A program made the translations under genes and the position numbers. DNA of 64,000 bases. Origin: Burkholderiales bacterium (lineage in GTDB: Bacteria > Pseudomonadota > Gammaproteobacteria > Burkholderiales > UBA11063). The notes beneath the pieces are model-generated. The model saw nothing but the letters and a program-made list of their open reading frames with translations, was not told the DNA's origin and made no database searches. Every line of letters starts with the position of its first letter. The stretch's first letter is position 1. The stretch lies in assembly GCA_020697255.1 (NCBI GenBank), contig JAJFBE010000001.1:62001-126000 (forward strand), written 5' to 3'. Below are positions 46,004 to 55,359 of this stretch, piece after piece.

Positions 46004-46633
46004 ATGAATAACAAAATTAAAAGCTCCCTTTGGTTAGCATTAATCGCTATTAATGTAAACTCATTTGCTGAAGAAGCTTCTCCCCCTGATAATCAGTCTA
46101 TAAAAATTTGTACTCTATGGGCTAACAAAAATGTTTCCAGCGGTTATAATTTTCCTACTCAAACAGCTTATGACAATGTAAAATTCTCCCTTAGGGGGTC
46201 TGAGTATGCGCAAAAGCGAAACATCGATTCCGATGATGGCACGAAAACCGTGGAATACATGGCCCGAGATGCAAACCTTGAAGGCGATGACTTTAAATTA
46301 GCAGCACCGTCTGGTGCTAATGCCTGGGCATGCAAAGATTATAGCTATTCAGGAAAGACACATCCGTCATTTTCCCAAAAGCCTATAACCTTGGAGGCTA
46401 TAATTCATGATGAAATTAAGTCTAAAAACGAACCATGCGGCGAATACTGTCCCGCATCAGTTGAGGACGCCGGTCATAACAAAGACGCAAAAATATCTTT
46501 TTCGTTCAATTATAATAATAGTGATTATAATAATGGCTGTAGAATACTTATTGAGTGGGTTCCAAAAAACCAGAATGATCTTGGACATTTTAATTGGACC
46601 AAAGTAAAAGAGGATAACAAAACGCCTTGTTAA
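46004..46633 (+). CDS. exported protein of unknown function
   Basis: 209 residues from ATG 46004, chosen over an upstream in-frame ATG (45977) because GAGGTAAGG lies at the right distance and the signal peptide (MNNKIKSSLWLALIAINVNS to FAEEA) then starts correctly. Mature cysteines are in KICTLW, WACKDY, PCGEYCP, GCRILIEW and the final C-terminal Cys, giving six, so disulfides are likely. No family is recognised. It has its own promoter and ends at a perfect 14-bp hairpin. It stands between prs and convergent hemN. Confidence 0.73.
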   Translation: MNNKIKSSLWLALIAINVNSFAEEASPPDNQSIKICTLWANKNVSSGYNFPTQTAYDNVKFSLRGSEYAQKRNIDSDDGTKTVEYMARDANLEGDDFKLAAPSGANAWACKDYSYSGKTHPSFSQKPITLEAIIHDEIKSKNEPCGEYCPASVEDAGHNKDAKISFSFNYNNSDYNNGCRILIEWVPKNQNDLGHFNWTKVKEDNKTPC

Positions 46634-46654
46634 TAATAGGGATTCAAGAGCGTA

Positions 46655-46686
46655 TATGTTATATAGCATAACTGCTATATAACATA
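46655..46686. terminator. perfect 14-bp hairpin after exported orphan
   Basis: TATGTTATATAGCA and TGCTATATAACATA pair perfectly around a TAAC loop, 21 bases after the stop at 46633. It is AT-rich and followed by ATTTCAATT rather than a pure T-run. It is a likely terminator for the orphan and possibly also for convergent hemN. Confidence 0.6.
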
Positions 46687-46782
46687 ATTTCAATTAAAAA
46701 TTTTATTCTTACAGAGTTTTTGCTTAGATGAAATGCACATTTCCCTAACATACCCAGCTATCTTGTATAGTGCTGTTAAGTT

Positions 46783-48153
46783 TTAAATTACTTTAGAATA
46801 CTTATTTGGTTGTAGTTTATAGTATTTATCAAAAATTACTGCAATATTCCTGATTAGAAATCTTCCTCTATTACTGACCTTAAAGCTGGATTGTGACGTA
46901 TGTAGCAACCCTATTTCCTCCAGATCATTAATTTTTACCAGCTCAGCTACAAAATACCTGGCAAAATCTATTTTAAATTTTTGCTCTACTGATAAATAAT
47001 CCAATTTAAACTGGCACATAATCTGGCTGATAATATAGCGTCTTAAAATATCATCATCATCTAAAATAAATCCACGTAAAATCGGTAATTGCTTATTATC
47101 TAAAAACTGATAGTAACTCGTAGTATCTTTCACATTTTGATAATAGGTATTACCTAAAAAACCAATAGCAGAAACGCCAAATGAAAGCATATTAGTATCT
47201 GCAAAGGTAGAGTATCCCTGAAAATTGCGCTGTAATGTGCCATTTTCCAAAGCTATTGCCAGTTCATCATCCTCACGAGCGAAATGATCCATACCAATAA
47301 ATACATAGCCATTATCTACCAATTTATTTACACTCATTTGAAGCATATCCAGTTTTTCTGAAGCTTTTGGCAAATCTTCTTCTTTTATACGGGTTTGTGG
47401 CATAAACATTGAAGGTATATGTGCATAGTTAAATAACGCAATCCGATCCGGAGCTAATTTAATTATTTGGTCTATAGTATGGCTAAATTGTGGTAAATTC
47501 TGAAAAGGCAAACCATAAATTAAATCAATATTTGTCGATTTAAATCCAAAACTCCGTGCACTATTTAGTACTAGCTCACTTTGCTCATAAGGCTGAATCC
47601 GGTTGACCGCTTTTTGTACCTTTGGATCCAAATCCTGAAGTCCAATAGATATACGATTGAACCCATTATTATTTAAACATGCTATAAAATCAGCACCAGT
47701 ATGCCTAGGGTCAACTTCCATAGCTATTTCTTTGGCATTATCCAAATTGAAATACTTACGTAAGAGATTCATTACCAAATCAACTTCCTCTATAGAGAGC
47801 CATGAGGGAGATCCTCCACCAAAATGAAGCTGGATAACATCAAGTTTTCTATTAATATATTGGTAATAGAGCTCAAGCTCTTTTTCCAGATATACTAAAT
47901 ATTGGCTAATCTGACTTCTGTCATTAGTAATAATTTTGTTACAGCCGCAGAATAAGCACAAGGTATTGCAAAACGGGATATGAATGTACAAAGATATAGG
48001 CTCAGGATTTATCTCGGAAAACTTTTTGTACAGCTGCTGCTCTTGATTCTTAGCAGTAAAATCAAGATAAAATCTATCTGCGGTCGGATATGAGGTATAA
48101 CGCGGAGCATTTGTTTGGCATTTGTCAATTAACTCCCGATCAAAATCTATCAT
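46783..48153 (-). CDS. hemN: oxygen-independent coproporphyrinogen III dehydrogenase
   Basis: 456 residues, the length of true HemN. It is a radical SAM enzyme that converts coproporphyrinogen III to protoporphyrinogen IX without oxygen. The N-terminal APRYTSYPTADRF is HemN-specific, and the cluster motif FCNTLCLFCGC places C62, C66 and C69 as CX3CX2C with C71 after. QLHFGGGSPSWL, DPRH and RISIGLQDLDPKVQKAVNR follow. It lies 8 bases after lolB in the TPR-lolB-hemN operon. Its presence suggests haem synthesis under low oxygen. Confidence 0.95.
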   Translation of the reverse strand: MIDFDRELIDKCQTNAPRYTSYPTADRFYLDFTAKNQEQQLYKKFSEINPEPISLYIHIPFCNTLCLFCGCNKIITNDRSQISQYLVYLEKELELYYQYINRKLDVIQLHFGGGSPSWLSIEEVDLVMNLLRKYFNLDNAKEIAMEVDPRHTGADFIACLNNNGFNRISIGLQDLDPKVQKAVNRIQPYEQSELVLNSARSFGFKSTNIDLIYGLPFQNLPQFSHTIDQIIKLAPDRIALFNYAHIPSMFMPQTRIKEEDLPKASEKLDMLQMSVNKLVDNGYVFIGMDHFAREDDELAIALENGTLQRNFQGYSTFADTNMLSFGVSAIGFLGNTYYQNVKDTTSYYQFLDNKQLPILRGFILDDDDILRRYIISQIMCQFKLDYLSVEQKFKIDFARYFVAELVKINDLEEIGLLHTSQSSFKVSNRGRFLIRNIAVIFDKYYKLQPNKYSKVI

Positions 48154-48161
48154 TTATTAAT

Positions 48162-48716
48162 TTACCACTCAATTAAAAGCTTAATTGTCAAATCGCCTTT
48201 ACTACACTGTAAGATTTTTGGGTGATTTGGATCCTGCCAGTCCAGATACTCAACCTTCCAACCCAGCTGCACAAACCCATCTGCCAGATTGCTGTCTATT
48301 GGCATATTTGGTAATGCCACACCCTGAATCCAATAATGCAGGGACTGCATTGGTAAGGTAAAACCCAAATTATCCTGCAATAATTTATCCAAGTCATTAC
48401 CAGTATAAGTTTTATCTTTTGTCTCTAGAGTTGCGGCTTTACTTTCAATCGAAATTTTTGCCACTACGCTGCCTATTGGAGAGCGTAATTCCAAGCTTTC
48501 ACTCTCTCCCTGTCTTGCCCAGGTAAAATTACCATAATCATTCTTTTTAGGTGTAGTAATGCTAAAGCGTCCGGAAATATCAAAATTTTTATCAATGGTT
48601 GTTGGCTTGATATACGGTGATGATTTTTCAACCGTTGGATTATAAAACATTGCACATGAGCTAATACCAAAAGATAATATCGCTGCCGTAATTATTTTTA
48701 TTATGTGATTTTTAAT
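48162..48716 (-). CDS. lolB: outer-membrane lipoprotein insertion protein LolB, apparent ATT start
   Basis: 184 residues if translation begins at ATT 48716-48714. LolB accepts lipoproteins from LolA and inserts them into the outer membrane. The first ATG (48650) falls two residues after the lipid-accepting cysteine, so it would remove the lipoprotein signal. The upstream codons read KNHIIKIITAAILSFGISSC, a good signal with lipobox ISSC (C21). No ATG, GTG or TTG occurs between the TAG of the preceding gene and this signal, while AGG sits eight bases before the ATT. The body (ISGRFSITTPKK, NFTWARQGESESLELRSPIG, LQDNLGFTLPMQSLHYWIQG) is clear LolB. It is in frame with the TPR gene stop. Confidence 0.8.
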   Translation of the reverse strand: MKNHIIKIITAAILSFGISSCAMFYNPTVEKSSPYIKPTTIDKNFDISGRFSITTPKKNDYGNFTWARQGESESLELRSPIGSVVAKISIESKAATLETKDKTYTGNDLDKLLQDNLGFTLPMQSLHYWIQGVALPNMPIDSNLADGFVQLGWKVEYLDWQDPNHPKILQCSKGDLTIKLLIEW

Positions 48717-48725
48717 ATTAATTTC

Positions 48726-50552
48726 CTACTTTACTTCTATACCCAATTGTATGTACATTAATAACTTAATTGATTTTTCTAATAACTGGCGTCTGATATT
48801 TGCTTTTACCTGATCCTTAGTTATTACTATAACTTTTTGAGCCATATCCGGTTGCTTTTGAGCAGTATAAATAGTTTTTAAATGTTGTGCACTATCGGGA
48901 TCATAACCTTTCTCAATACTTTCTTTAACATACTTTAATGCCATATTATAATTACCCTGCCGGTAATATACCCAACCAAGGGTATCCAGAATACTTGCAT
49001 CATTTGGTTTTAACTCGAAAGCTTTTCTGGCATTGATATAAGCCTGACTTATATCATTACCCTGATCTACATAAGTAAAGGCAAGATCATTATAAGCCAG
49101 AGCATTTTTGGGATCAGTTTTTATATATTTTTTATATAACTTTATTGCTTCTTGGGTATTGCGTGACATAGATGCACTACCTGCATACATATACAAATAG
49201 TCCTTATCCGCCTTATATTTTTTATAATTTCCGGCTAATAGTTTGTAGGATTCATCATACCAGTCTATATCATTATAAAAACCAGCCTTAAATAATATTG
49301 TTTTTTTTGCATCCAACTTCTGTAACTTAGCAAAATTATCCAATATCTGATTAACTCTTGCCTTATCTTTCAATGCAACATAATCATTTAAAATAATTAT
49401 ATTAGCCACCATGACAAGATATTGGTTTAAACTTCCTGCTTCCTGGTAATATTTTATTGCCAGGCTATACTTGCCCTGATAATCATATATCGCTGCAACT
49501 ACAGATTTGACCATACTCAATTGCATTTTATTTTCTAACCTGGTAGTTAATAAATCGGGCAATGCGCTATCATAATCACCCTGCAAAGACTTAATAATCC
49601 CCATATTAACCAGGGCATTGTCTTTATTTTGCTTGTTTTGAATACTAGCATTGGTATAATCAATAGCCTTATTAAACTGTTTAGTTTTAACCAGGCTACC
49701 TACATAAATATTTTGTAAGGTCATATCCGGGGTTTTATCATTTTTTAGATAGCTATCTAATACGAAGATTACCGAACTTTCATTGCCGGCATGTACTAAC
49801 ATACCAACTGACCATATTGCCGGGATGTCCCAATTGGAAAATTTATTTTGAATAAGATCAAGCCTGTCAGCCAGGCTACTTGGGTTATTTGCTGCAGCAT
49901 AGCTCACCGATGCAAGCAAATTTGATTCGGGATATACTTTATAATTATCTATAACATAATCGCCAAACCCAGTTAAAGTTTCCTGGGAGGCTTTGCCTAC
50001 ACTACCTGTTAGAAGTGAGCTTATAAACAGCAAGATCACCCGCCCATTCTCAGGATTTTTTTTCATTAATATATCCAAATCATCTGTAGCTAAGGATATA
50101 TTATTTTGATTAAGCGCAACTTTAATTTGGAACAATTTAGCTAATCTTGAGTCTGGGTTTACCTTTATAAATAAATTAATCATCGAATCCAGTTCAGTAA
50201 TTTGTTCCCTCGTAGCACTAAAATGCTCAAGGCATATAATAGCCTTATATATAATTCTCGGATCTTTATACTTAATTGATAGTTGCTTAAAATAACTATA
50301 GGCTTTTACATAATCACCCTGATTAAAATAGATATCTGCCTGAACCAAATTAGAAAAATCTGCTGGTTCTAAATTTGCCTGAGGGATTTTAGAATCATCA
50401 AAATCTTTTAACATATCTGTAGCATCTACTGCATTTTCTACATTATTCTGATAATATGCAGTATCAAACTCTTTGGGGTTATAGGTTATATTGGTGCTGG
50501 AACAAGCAAACAATCCAAGGGTAGTAATAACACTTAATAGCTTTAGCTTCAT
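48726..50552 (-). CDS. TPR-repeat lipoprotein
   Basis: 608 residues. The lipobox LFAC (MKLKLLSVITTLGLFACSS, C17) indicates an outer-membrane-directed lipoprotein. Several tetratricopeptide repeats follow, best seen near the C-terminus (KNALAYNDLAFTYVDQG, DASILDTLGWVYYRQGNYNMAL). The TPR lipoprotein next to lolB is a conserved betaproteobacterial and pseudomonad arrangement (PA4667-like), probably a scaffold; a direct role in lipoprotein sorting is not shown. Its TAG stop is followed in the same frame by lolB, with the SD of lolB overlapping the stop. Confidence 0.85.
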   Translation of the reverse strand: MKLKLLSVITTLGLFACSSTNITYNPKEFDTAYYQNNVENAVDATDMLKDFDDSKIPQANLEPADFSNLVQADIYFNQGDYVKAYSYFKQLSIKYKDPRIIYKAIICLEHFSATREQITELDSMINLFIKVNPDSRLAKLFQIKVALNQNNISLATDDLDILMKKNPENGRVILLFISSLLTGSVGKASQETLTGFGDYVIDNYKVYPESNLLASVSYAAANNPSSLADRLDLIQNKFSNWDIPAIWSVGMLVHAGNESSVIFVLDSYLKNDKTPDMTLQNIYVGSLVKTKQFNKAIDYTNASIQNKQNKDNALVNMGIIKSLQGDYDSALPDLLTTRLENKMQLSMVKSVVAAIYDYQGKYSLAIKYYQEAGSLNQYLVMVANIIILNDYVALKDKARVNQILDNFAKLQKLDAKKTILFKAGFYNDIDWYDESYKLLAGNYKKYKADKDYLYMYAGSASMSRNTQEAIKLYKKYIKTDPKNALAYNDLAFTYVDQGNDISQAYINARKAFELKPNDASILDTLGWVYYRQGNYNMALKYVKESIEKGYDPDSAQHLKTIYTAQKQPDMAQKVIVITKDQVKANIRRQLLEKSIKLLMYIQLGIEVK

Positions 50553-50622
50553 AAATAATAAACTTTAAAAATATGCTATAATTCCCATTATTTTAACACT
50601 TTATTATGCCAGAGGGTAATAA

Positions 50623-51447
50623 ATGCCGGAACTTCCTGAAATAGAAACCGTAAAACGCGGAATCAAAACCTTGGAAAGAGAGAAGATAGTCGGAGTTATC
50701 ATTCGTAATCCAAAATTGCGCTATTTAGTAGACTCCAACTTAAATCAAATTTTAAAAAACGTAAAAGTAGAAAGTATCTCAAGACGTGCTAAATATTTAA
50801 TCTTTGATATGAGCAGAAGTAAAGTACCTCAAGGCCATTTAATCATTCACCTTGGCATGTCAGGTAGTCTCACTCTAGCAGATAATTGCAAGCCATTGAA
50901 AAAACATGATCATGTTGATATCTTATTTGGAAATGGAAATATTCTACGGTATAATGACCCACGCCGTTTTGGTTGCATAGTATTTACCAATAATTTAATT
51001 GATAATTCTTTATTACAACATTTGGGTCCTGAACCCCTTACTCCTGAATTTAATGCAAAATATTTACTGGAAAAACTAAATGGTAAGTCTAGTAGCATTA
51101 AGCAATTAATTATGGATAATGCTATCGTCGTGGGTGTAGGCAATATTTACGCATGTGAATCTTTATTTCTGGCCAAGATATCACCACTTCGTCCAGGTAG
51201 AAGTATTACTAAACAAGAAGCAGGTTTACTAGTTAAATGCATAAAAGAAGTTTTAGAACAAGCTATAAAATTGGGAGGAAGTTCAATTTCTGATTATAAG
51301 CATGCCGATGGCAGCCTGGGATATTTCCAAAACTCACATAATGTATATGGCCGTAGTGGAAAACCATGTAAGACTTGTAATCAAAACATTCTTGAAAAGC
51401 GTCTTGGACAGCGAAATAGCTTCTACTGCACTAATTGCCAGAAATGA
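50623..51447 (+). CDS. mutM: formamidopyrimidine-DNA glycosylase
   Basis: 274 residues. It removes 8-oxoguanine and other oxidised purines and cleaves abasic sites. The N-terminal MPELPEIETVKRGI carries the catalytic proline 2 and glutamate 3, with the lysine in RRAKYLIF. The helix-two-turns-helix AVVGVGNIYACESLF and a C-terminal four-cysteine zinc finger (CKTCNQ to CTNC) are complete. It is divergent from the TPR-lolB-hemN operon. A hairpin starting at its stop codon terminates it. Confidence 0.97.
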   Translation: MPELPEIETVKRGIKTLEREKIVGVIIRNPKLRYLVDSNLNQILKNVKVESISRRAKYLIFDMSRSKVPQGHLIIHLGMSGSLTLADNCKPLKKHDHVDILFGNGNILRYNDPRRFGCIVFTNNLIDNSLLQHLGPEPLTPEFNAKYLLEKLNGKSSSIKQLIMDNAIVVGVGNIYACESLFLAKISPLRPGRSITKQEAGLLVKCIKEVLEQAIKLGGSSISDYKHADGSLGYFQNSHNVYGRSGKPCKTCNQNILEKRLGQRNSFYCTNCQK

Positions 51448-51486
51448 GTTATAACCTGACAGCACATTAGTATAACTCATCTTTTA
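51444..51486 (+). terminator. terminator overlapping the mutM stop
   Basis: ATGAGTTATA (51444-51453) pairs perfectly with TATAACTCAT (51471-51480), followed by CTTTTACT. The stem includes the mutM TGA. It likely also serves the convergent exported orphan ending at 51513. Confidence 0.65.
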
Positions 51487-51512
51487 CTAAATTAAGTTTA
51501 TGCTCACCCCAA

Positions 51513-52715
51513 TTATTGAGTAGCTTCTATATTGGTATGATCCCCTAGAAAATCTGCAAAAACATTACACTCTAACTCATAAACACCATTAGCTAGTCCA
51601 CTAGTTTTAGTTTCAGTAGTATTAGGTTTTCCATCACCTATTGTAAGTTTCCATTTCATTTTTTGCCCAGTTTTTGCAGTAATCGGTAAAACAACAAAAT
51701 ATGGCATTGGATTACTAACATTTTCTAGCGCTATAGTATAAACTTTGGCTAAATCTTTGATAATATCACTCATATTCTTATCTTGAACCTCTAATTTCCA
51801 TTCCAGGGAGCCATTGTCTTTGCCACCAGCTAACATAGTAATCAATCCATAAAAACGAGGTGTCGTGTCGTTTAGTTCCAGATTTTCTATATATTGTGGC
51901 ACTATACCATGTTCAATATTTCTGTTTATCTCTTTCTGTTCTTCATCTGTAGGTACAGGTGCAATATACTTGAGATTAGGTGTACCGTCTTTTGGAGAAG
52001 CTTCTTCAAAGGTATCTATAAAACCATTGGTAAATTGTTGTGGTTTACCATCAAAGGTGATGTTTACTTTTGCAGTATATACTCTATATATGCTATGACC
52101 ATATTCCCATGTTACCTTAACATCATCTGAAATATTGACTGCTCTACATTCCCCTCTTTGTGGTGGTAACCAAGATTGACGTAACTTATCCTTTTTGTTT
52201 ACAAAATTTACCGTTAACCCTATAGGTTTATCAGGAAGCCTAAAATTATCTAACTGAGAAGCTTTATTACAAGCGACGTGATATTCTCTACCTTCCCCAA
52301 ACTTATTAAAAAAATTAATTTTAGCATTTGTACTATACTGAAGTCCACGCCAAGTCTGAGTAAGAGAACGATTAGGGAAGTCTTTAAACTTACCAGAAAA
52401 GCTTGGGCCATTTTCCGGATTATCCTTGGGAGTTATTGATATGGTACCATTTGCAGATAGATTATACATAGCTTCCCCATAAGGTGTTTGAACTTCATTT
52501 GATTTGTCATTTGCCTTACGCGCCCAATATACAGGAACATCTATTTGATTAGGAAGACGTACATACACCTGGGTATCTAAAAACCAGTTATACCCATCTA
52601 CCGGATTGGTATAATAACAAAATATTTCTTCCTTACCATAAACATTTTTTATAGCACATACACTTATACATGCAACTACAGCCGATTTAATCACGCACAT
52701 AATCAATTTATTCAT
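51513..52715 (-). CDS. exported protein of unknown function
   Basis: 400 residues, the longest unassignable orphan in the window. A signal peptide (MNKLIMCVIKSAVVACISVC to NVYGK) starts after GAAAGGACC. The mature protein is beta-rich with few cysteines (FCYYTN, VACNKA, GECRAV, LECNVF), four that may form two bonds. No domain is recognised; a generic receptor-binding or adhesin-like fold is possible but unsupported. It lies between mutM (convergent, shared hairpin) and the BPSS1780-type membrane protein gene on the same strand, 58 bases away. Confidence 0.73.
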   Translation of the reverse strand: MNKLIMCVIKSAVVACISVCAIKNVYGKEEIFCYYTNPVDGYNWFLDTQVYVRLPNQIDVPVYWARKANDKSNEVQTPYGEAMYNLSANGTISITPKDNPENGPSFSGKFKDFPNRSLTQTWRGLQYSTNAKINFFNKFGEGREYHVACNKASQLDNFRLPDKPIGLTVNFVNKKDKLRQSWLPPQRGECRAVNISDDVKVTWEYGHSIYRVYTAKVNITFDGKPQQFTNGFIDTFEEASPKDGTPNLKYIAPVPTDEEQKEINRNIEHGIVPQYIENLELNDTTPRFYGLITMLAGGKDNGSLEWKLEVQDKNMSDIIKDLAKVYTIALENVSNPMPYFVVLPITAKTGQKMKWKLTIGDGKPNTTETKTSGLANGVYELECNVFADFLGDHTNIEATQ

Positions 52716-52773
52716 TTCCTAGGTCCTTTCGGTAACCGATTTGTTAATATTTATAGCATAAATTAAAATTAAC

Positions 52774-53433
52774 TTAGCTTATAATTGCAGATTTATATAC
52801 GTAATAAGACGCAATATTTAAAACCGGCACCCAGATAAATAAACCTAAACCCAGGGGGAGAAGCGCAAGCAAAGTAAAAACAATTATCAGCAATGAATAT
52901 AATAAGAATGTGGACACATTGTATAGACCAGTTTTAATACTCATCCACATGGCAGTTCCCGGGCGGGTTTTAGGGTCGTTTAGACAAATAATCGGTGAAA
53001 TCCACATAGCTATTTGTAAAATAAGTAACGGTAATAAAAATAATAAAACCACAAAATCTTTGCCAAAGTTTACAGCTTGGTTTTTATCCTCAAAATATAA
53101 CCCTATAAGGTATTGTCCAATCAATAAAATAGCATTTATAGCAAAATTAAAAAAACTTAACCTAATTAATGTAATATTTGCAAAAAAATCTTTGAATAAT
53201 GATGCCATTTCAATTTTTTCGCCATTTTCTACCTTATTTGCTATATAGGCAAAACGAGCTGTAAATAAAGGCGCCATAAATGCCCCGAATAATGGCAGCA
53301 AACCAGTTAAGATACTTACTATACTTAGCAATATAAACTGGACCGGATATTCCCTGAATATATAAAATGCTGACTTTATCCATTCCCAGCTTGCCTTTAG
53401 TTCCAAATTGTCTCGAACGGCCAGATTTAGCAT
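52774..53433 (-). CDS. BPSS1780-family inner-membrane protein
   Basis: 219 residues with five to six membrane helices. The pattern SWEWIKSAFYIFREYPVQFI, then LLPLFGAFMAPLFTARFAYIA read in parts, and a helix pair ending YYVYKSAI match the conserved betaproteobacterial BPSS1780/DUF-type family of unknown function. The internal PLGLGLFIWVPVL is also typical. No enzymatic motif is visible. It is divergent from fba across 169 bases. The assignment is by recalled family resemblance. Confidence 0.75.
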   Translation of the reverse strand: MLNLAVRDNLELKASWEWIKSAFYIFREYPVQFILLSIVSILTGLLPLFGAFMAPLFTARFAYIANKVENGEKIEMASLFKDFFANITLIRLSFFNFAINAILLIGQYLIGLYFEDKNQAVNFGKDFVVLLFLLPLLILQIAMWISPIICLNDPKTRPGTAMWMSIKTGLYNVSTFLLYSLLIIVFTLLALLPLGLGLFIWVPVLNIASYYVYKSAIIS

Positions 53434-53602
53434 ACTTACTATTCCTATTAATTATTTAGCTGTTTAAGGGGCAATTATACATTACCCTTTATAGATTAAC
53501 TCATAAAATTTACCCTATTGTGCAATGCAATATAAATTTTAAACATTTAACCTGCCGGATGTACTAAAATCCGTTAGCTTAATCTTTGGAGTACGCATAG
53601 TT

Positions 53603-54637
53603 ATGGCATTAGTTAGCCTTCGTCAGGTATTAGACCACGCAGCAGAAAATGTTTATGGGATTCCTGCATTTAATGTAAATAATCTGGAACAAGTTCAGGC
53701 TATTATGCAGGCAGCCGATGAAACTGATTCTCCAGTTATCTTACAAGCATCAGCCGGAGCCAGAAAGTATGCCGGTGAAGAATTTTTACGTCATCTGATT
53801 TTAGGTGCAATTGAACAATACCCCAATATTCCGGTTGTTATGCACCAGGATCACGGAGCTTCGCCTTCAGTGTGCATTCAGGCTATGCAGCTTGGATTTT
53901 CTTCAGTGATGATGGATGGATCACTAAAGAGTGATGGGAAAACTCCTAGCACTTACGAATATAATGTTGATGTTACCCGTAAAGTAGTAGATATAGCCCA
54001 TGCTATCGGTGTTTCTGTTGAAGGTGAACTTGGCTGTTTAGGCTCTTTAGAAACCGGTATGGGCGATGCAGAAGATGGGCATGGGTTTTCTGGTAGCCTT
54101 AATAAAGACCAGTTACTCACAGACCCTGAGGAAGCCAGAGATTTTGTGGCTAAAACTAATGTGGATGCTTTAGCTATAGCCATTGGAACTTCACATGGTG
54201 CATATAAATTTACCCGAAAACCAACTGGTGATATTTTAGCAATAAAACAAGTTAAAAAAATTCATGCAGCTATTCCCGATACTCATCTGGTAATGCATGG
54301 CTCTAGTTCAGTACCACAGGAATGGTTAAAAATTATTCGTGAAAACGGTGGTGAATTAAAGGAAACTTATGGAGTTCCTGTTGAAGAAATTCAAACTGCC
54401 ATAAAATATGGAGTACGTAAAATTAATATTGACACCGATATCCGGTTGAGCATGACAGGAGCAATTCGTCAATACCTGAATAAAAATAAGGATCATTTTG
54501 ATCCGCGCCAATATTTAACTGTAGCACGTGATGCAGCTAAAAACATTTGTATTGACCGGTTTAACCAATTTGGCTGTGCCGGTTACGGGAGTAAAATCAA
54601 AGCAATAAAACTAATTGATATGGCTAAACACTATTAA
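53603..54637 (+). CDS. fba: fructose-bisphosphate aldolase, class II
   Basis: 344 residues. It is a zinc-dependent aldolase of glycolysis and gluconeogenesis. Zinc ligands are visible in [21 protein letters not shown] (acidic segment), GTSHGAYKF and VMHGSSSVP; the phosphate site is [14 protein letters not shown]. The Calvin-type class IIB form common in Betaproteobacteria fits the length and motifs. The SD is TTTGGAG, 11 bases before the ATG. A weak hairpin followed by TTTT at 54723-54754 may terminate it. Confidence 0.96.
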   Translation: MALVSLRQVLDHAAENVYGIPAFNVNNLEQVQAIMQAADETDSPVILQASAGARKYAGEEFLRHLILGAIEQYPNIPVVMHQDHGASPSVCIQAMQLGFSSVMMDGSLKSDGKTPSTYEYNVDVTRKVVDIAHAIGVSVEGELGCLGSLETGMGDAEDGHGFSGSLNKDQLLTDPEEARDFVAKTNVDALAIAIGTSHGAYKFTRKPTGDILAIKQVKKIHAAIPDTHLVMHGSSSVPQEWLKIIRENGGELKETYGVPVEEIQTAIKYGVRKINIDTDIRLSMTGAIRQYLNKNKDHFDPRQYLTVARDAAKNICIDRFNQFGCAGYGSKIKAIKLIDMAKHY

Positions 54638-54829
54638 ACTAAAAAACATAGTTATAACTAAACCACACTTATTATAAGTATATGCTTTTTAAAAGTAAAA
54701 ATAGCTAAAACAAATCCAGCATGACATACACATGTACATGAGCATGGTGTCTTTTATCGTATAATGATATTATAAAAGTATGGACTGAGCAATAACTACG
54801 TTTTTTAGATTAAATAGGAGAGCCCGTTA

Positions 54830-55330
54830 ATGAAGTCTGCCATTGTATTTATATTACATAATTTCCCGTTGGTAATGCTTTTATTATCAATTTTTATAGC
54901 CTTTGCTAAAAGCGGTAACTTTTTTAATCGCCTATGTTTTGCCGTACTGTTCTTCACAGTTGGTTTTAGTGGAATTTGGGGATTCATATTTCATGTATTT
55001 TATCCCGATATTACTTCTGCTTATATTGGCTGGCAAACTAATCCTTTTGAATATGAAATCGGAGTAGCCAATTTGGCAATAGGAATTACCGGAATTATTG
55101 CCAGCTTTGCATCAAATGGCTATAAAAAAGCAACGGCTACCTTTGTTAGTATATTTTTAATTGGTGCAGCTATTGGTCACATCCACCAAATGATTATACT
55201 AAAAAATTTTCATCCGGGCAACGTAGGACTGATTTTATTTACTGATATTTTAATCCCAATTGTAGTCTGGTTTGCTGTTTTATGTACCAGGGAAAAGCAA
55301 CCTAACCAAATTAATTGGGCTGAACATTAA
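54830..55330 (+). CDS. small membrane protein, DUF6790-like
   Basis: 166 residues with four to five membrane helices. The run EYEIGVANLAIGITGIIA and IGHIHQMIILKNFHPGNVG are typical of the small DUF6790 membrane family as I recall it; function unknown. A histidine pair (GHIHQ) within a helix could bind metal or haem, but that is speculation. A TATAAT box at 54760-54765 lies 65 bases upstream. It precedes the metallophosphoesterase gene by 29 bases on the same strand and may share its transcript. Confidence 0.65.
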   Translation: MKSAIVFILHNFPLVMLLLSIFIAFAKSGNFFNRLCFAVLFFTVGFSGIWGFIFHVFYPDITSAYIGWQTNPFEYEIGVANLAIGITGIIASFASNGYKKATATFVSIFLIGAAIGHIHQMIILKNFHPGNVGLILFTDILIPIVVWFAVLCTREKQPNQINWAEH

Positions 55331-55359
55331 TTCTAGGAACATACCAGCTTTAGCTACTT

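Noticed and set aside
48473-48670. Overlapping minus-strand frame within lolB
   Set aside because: It is a shadow of lolB in another frame with no family resemblance.
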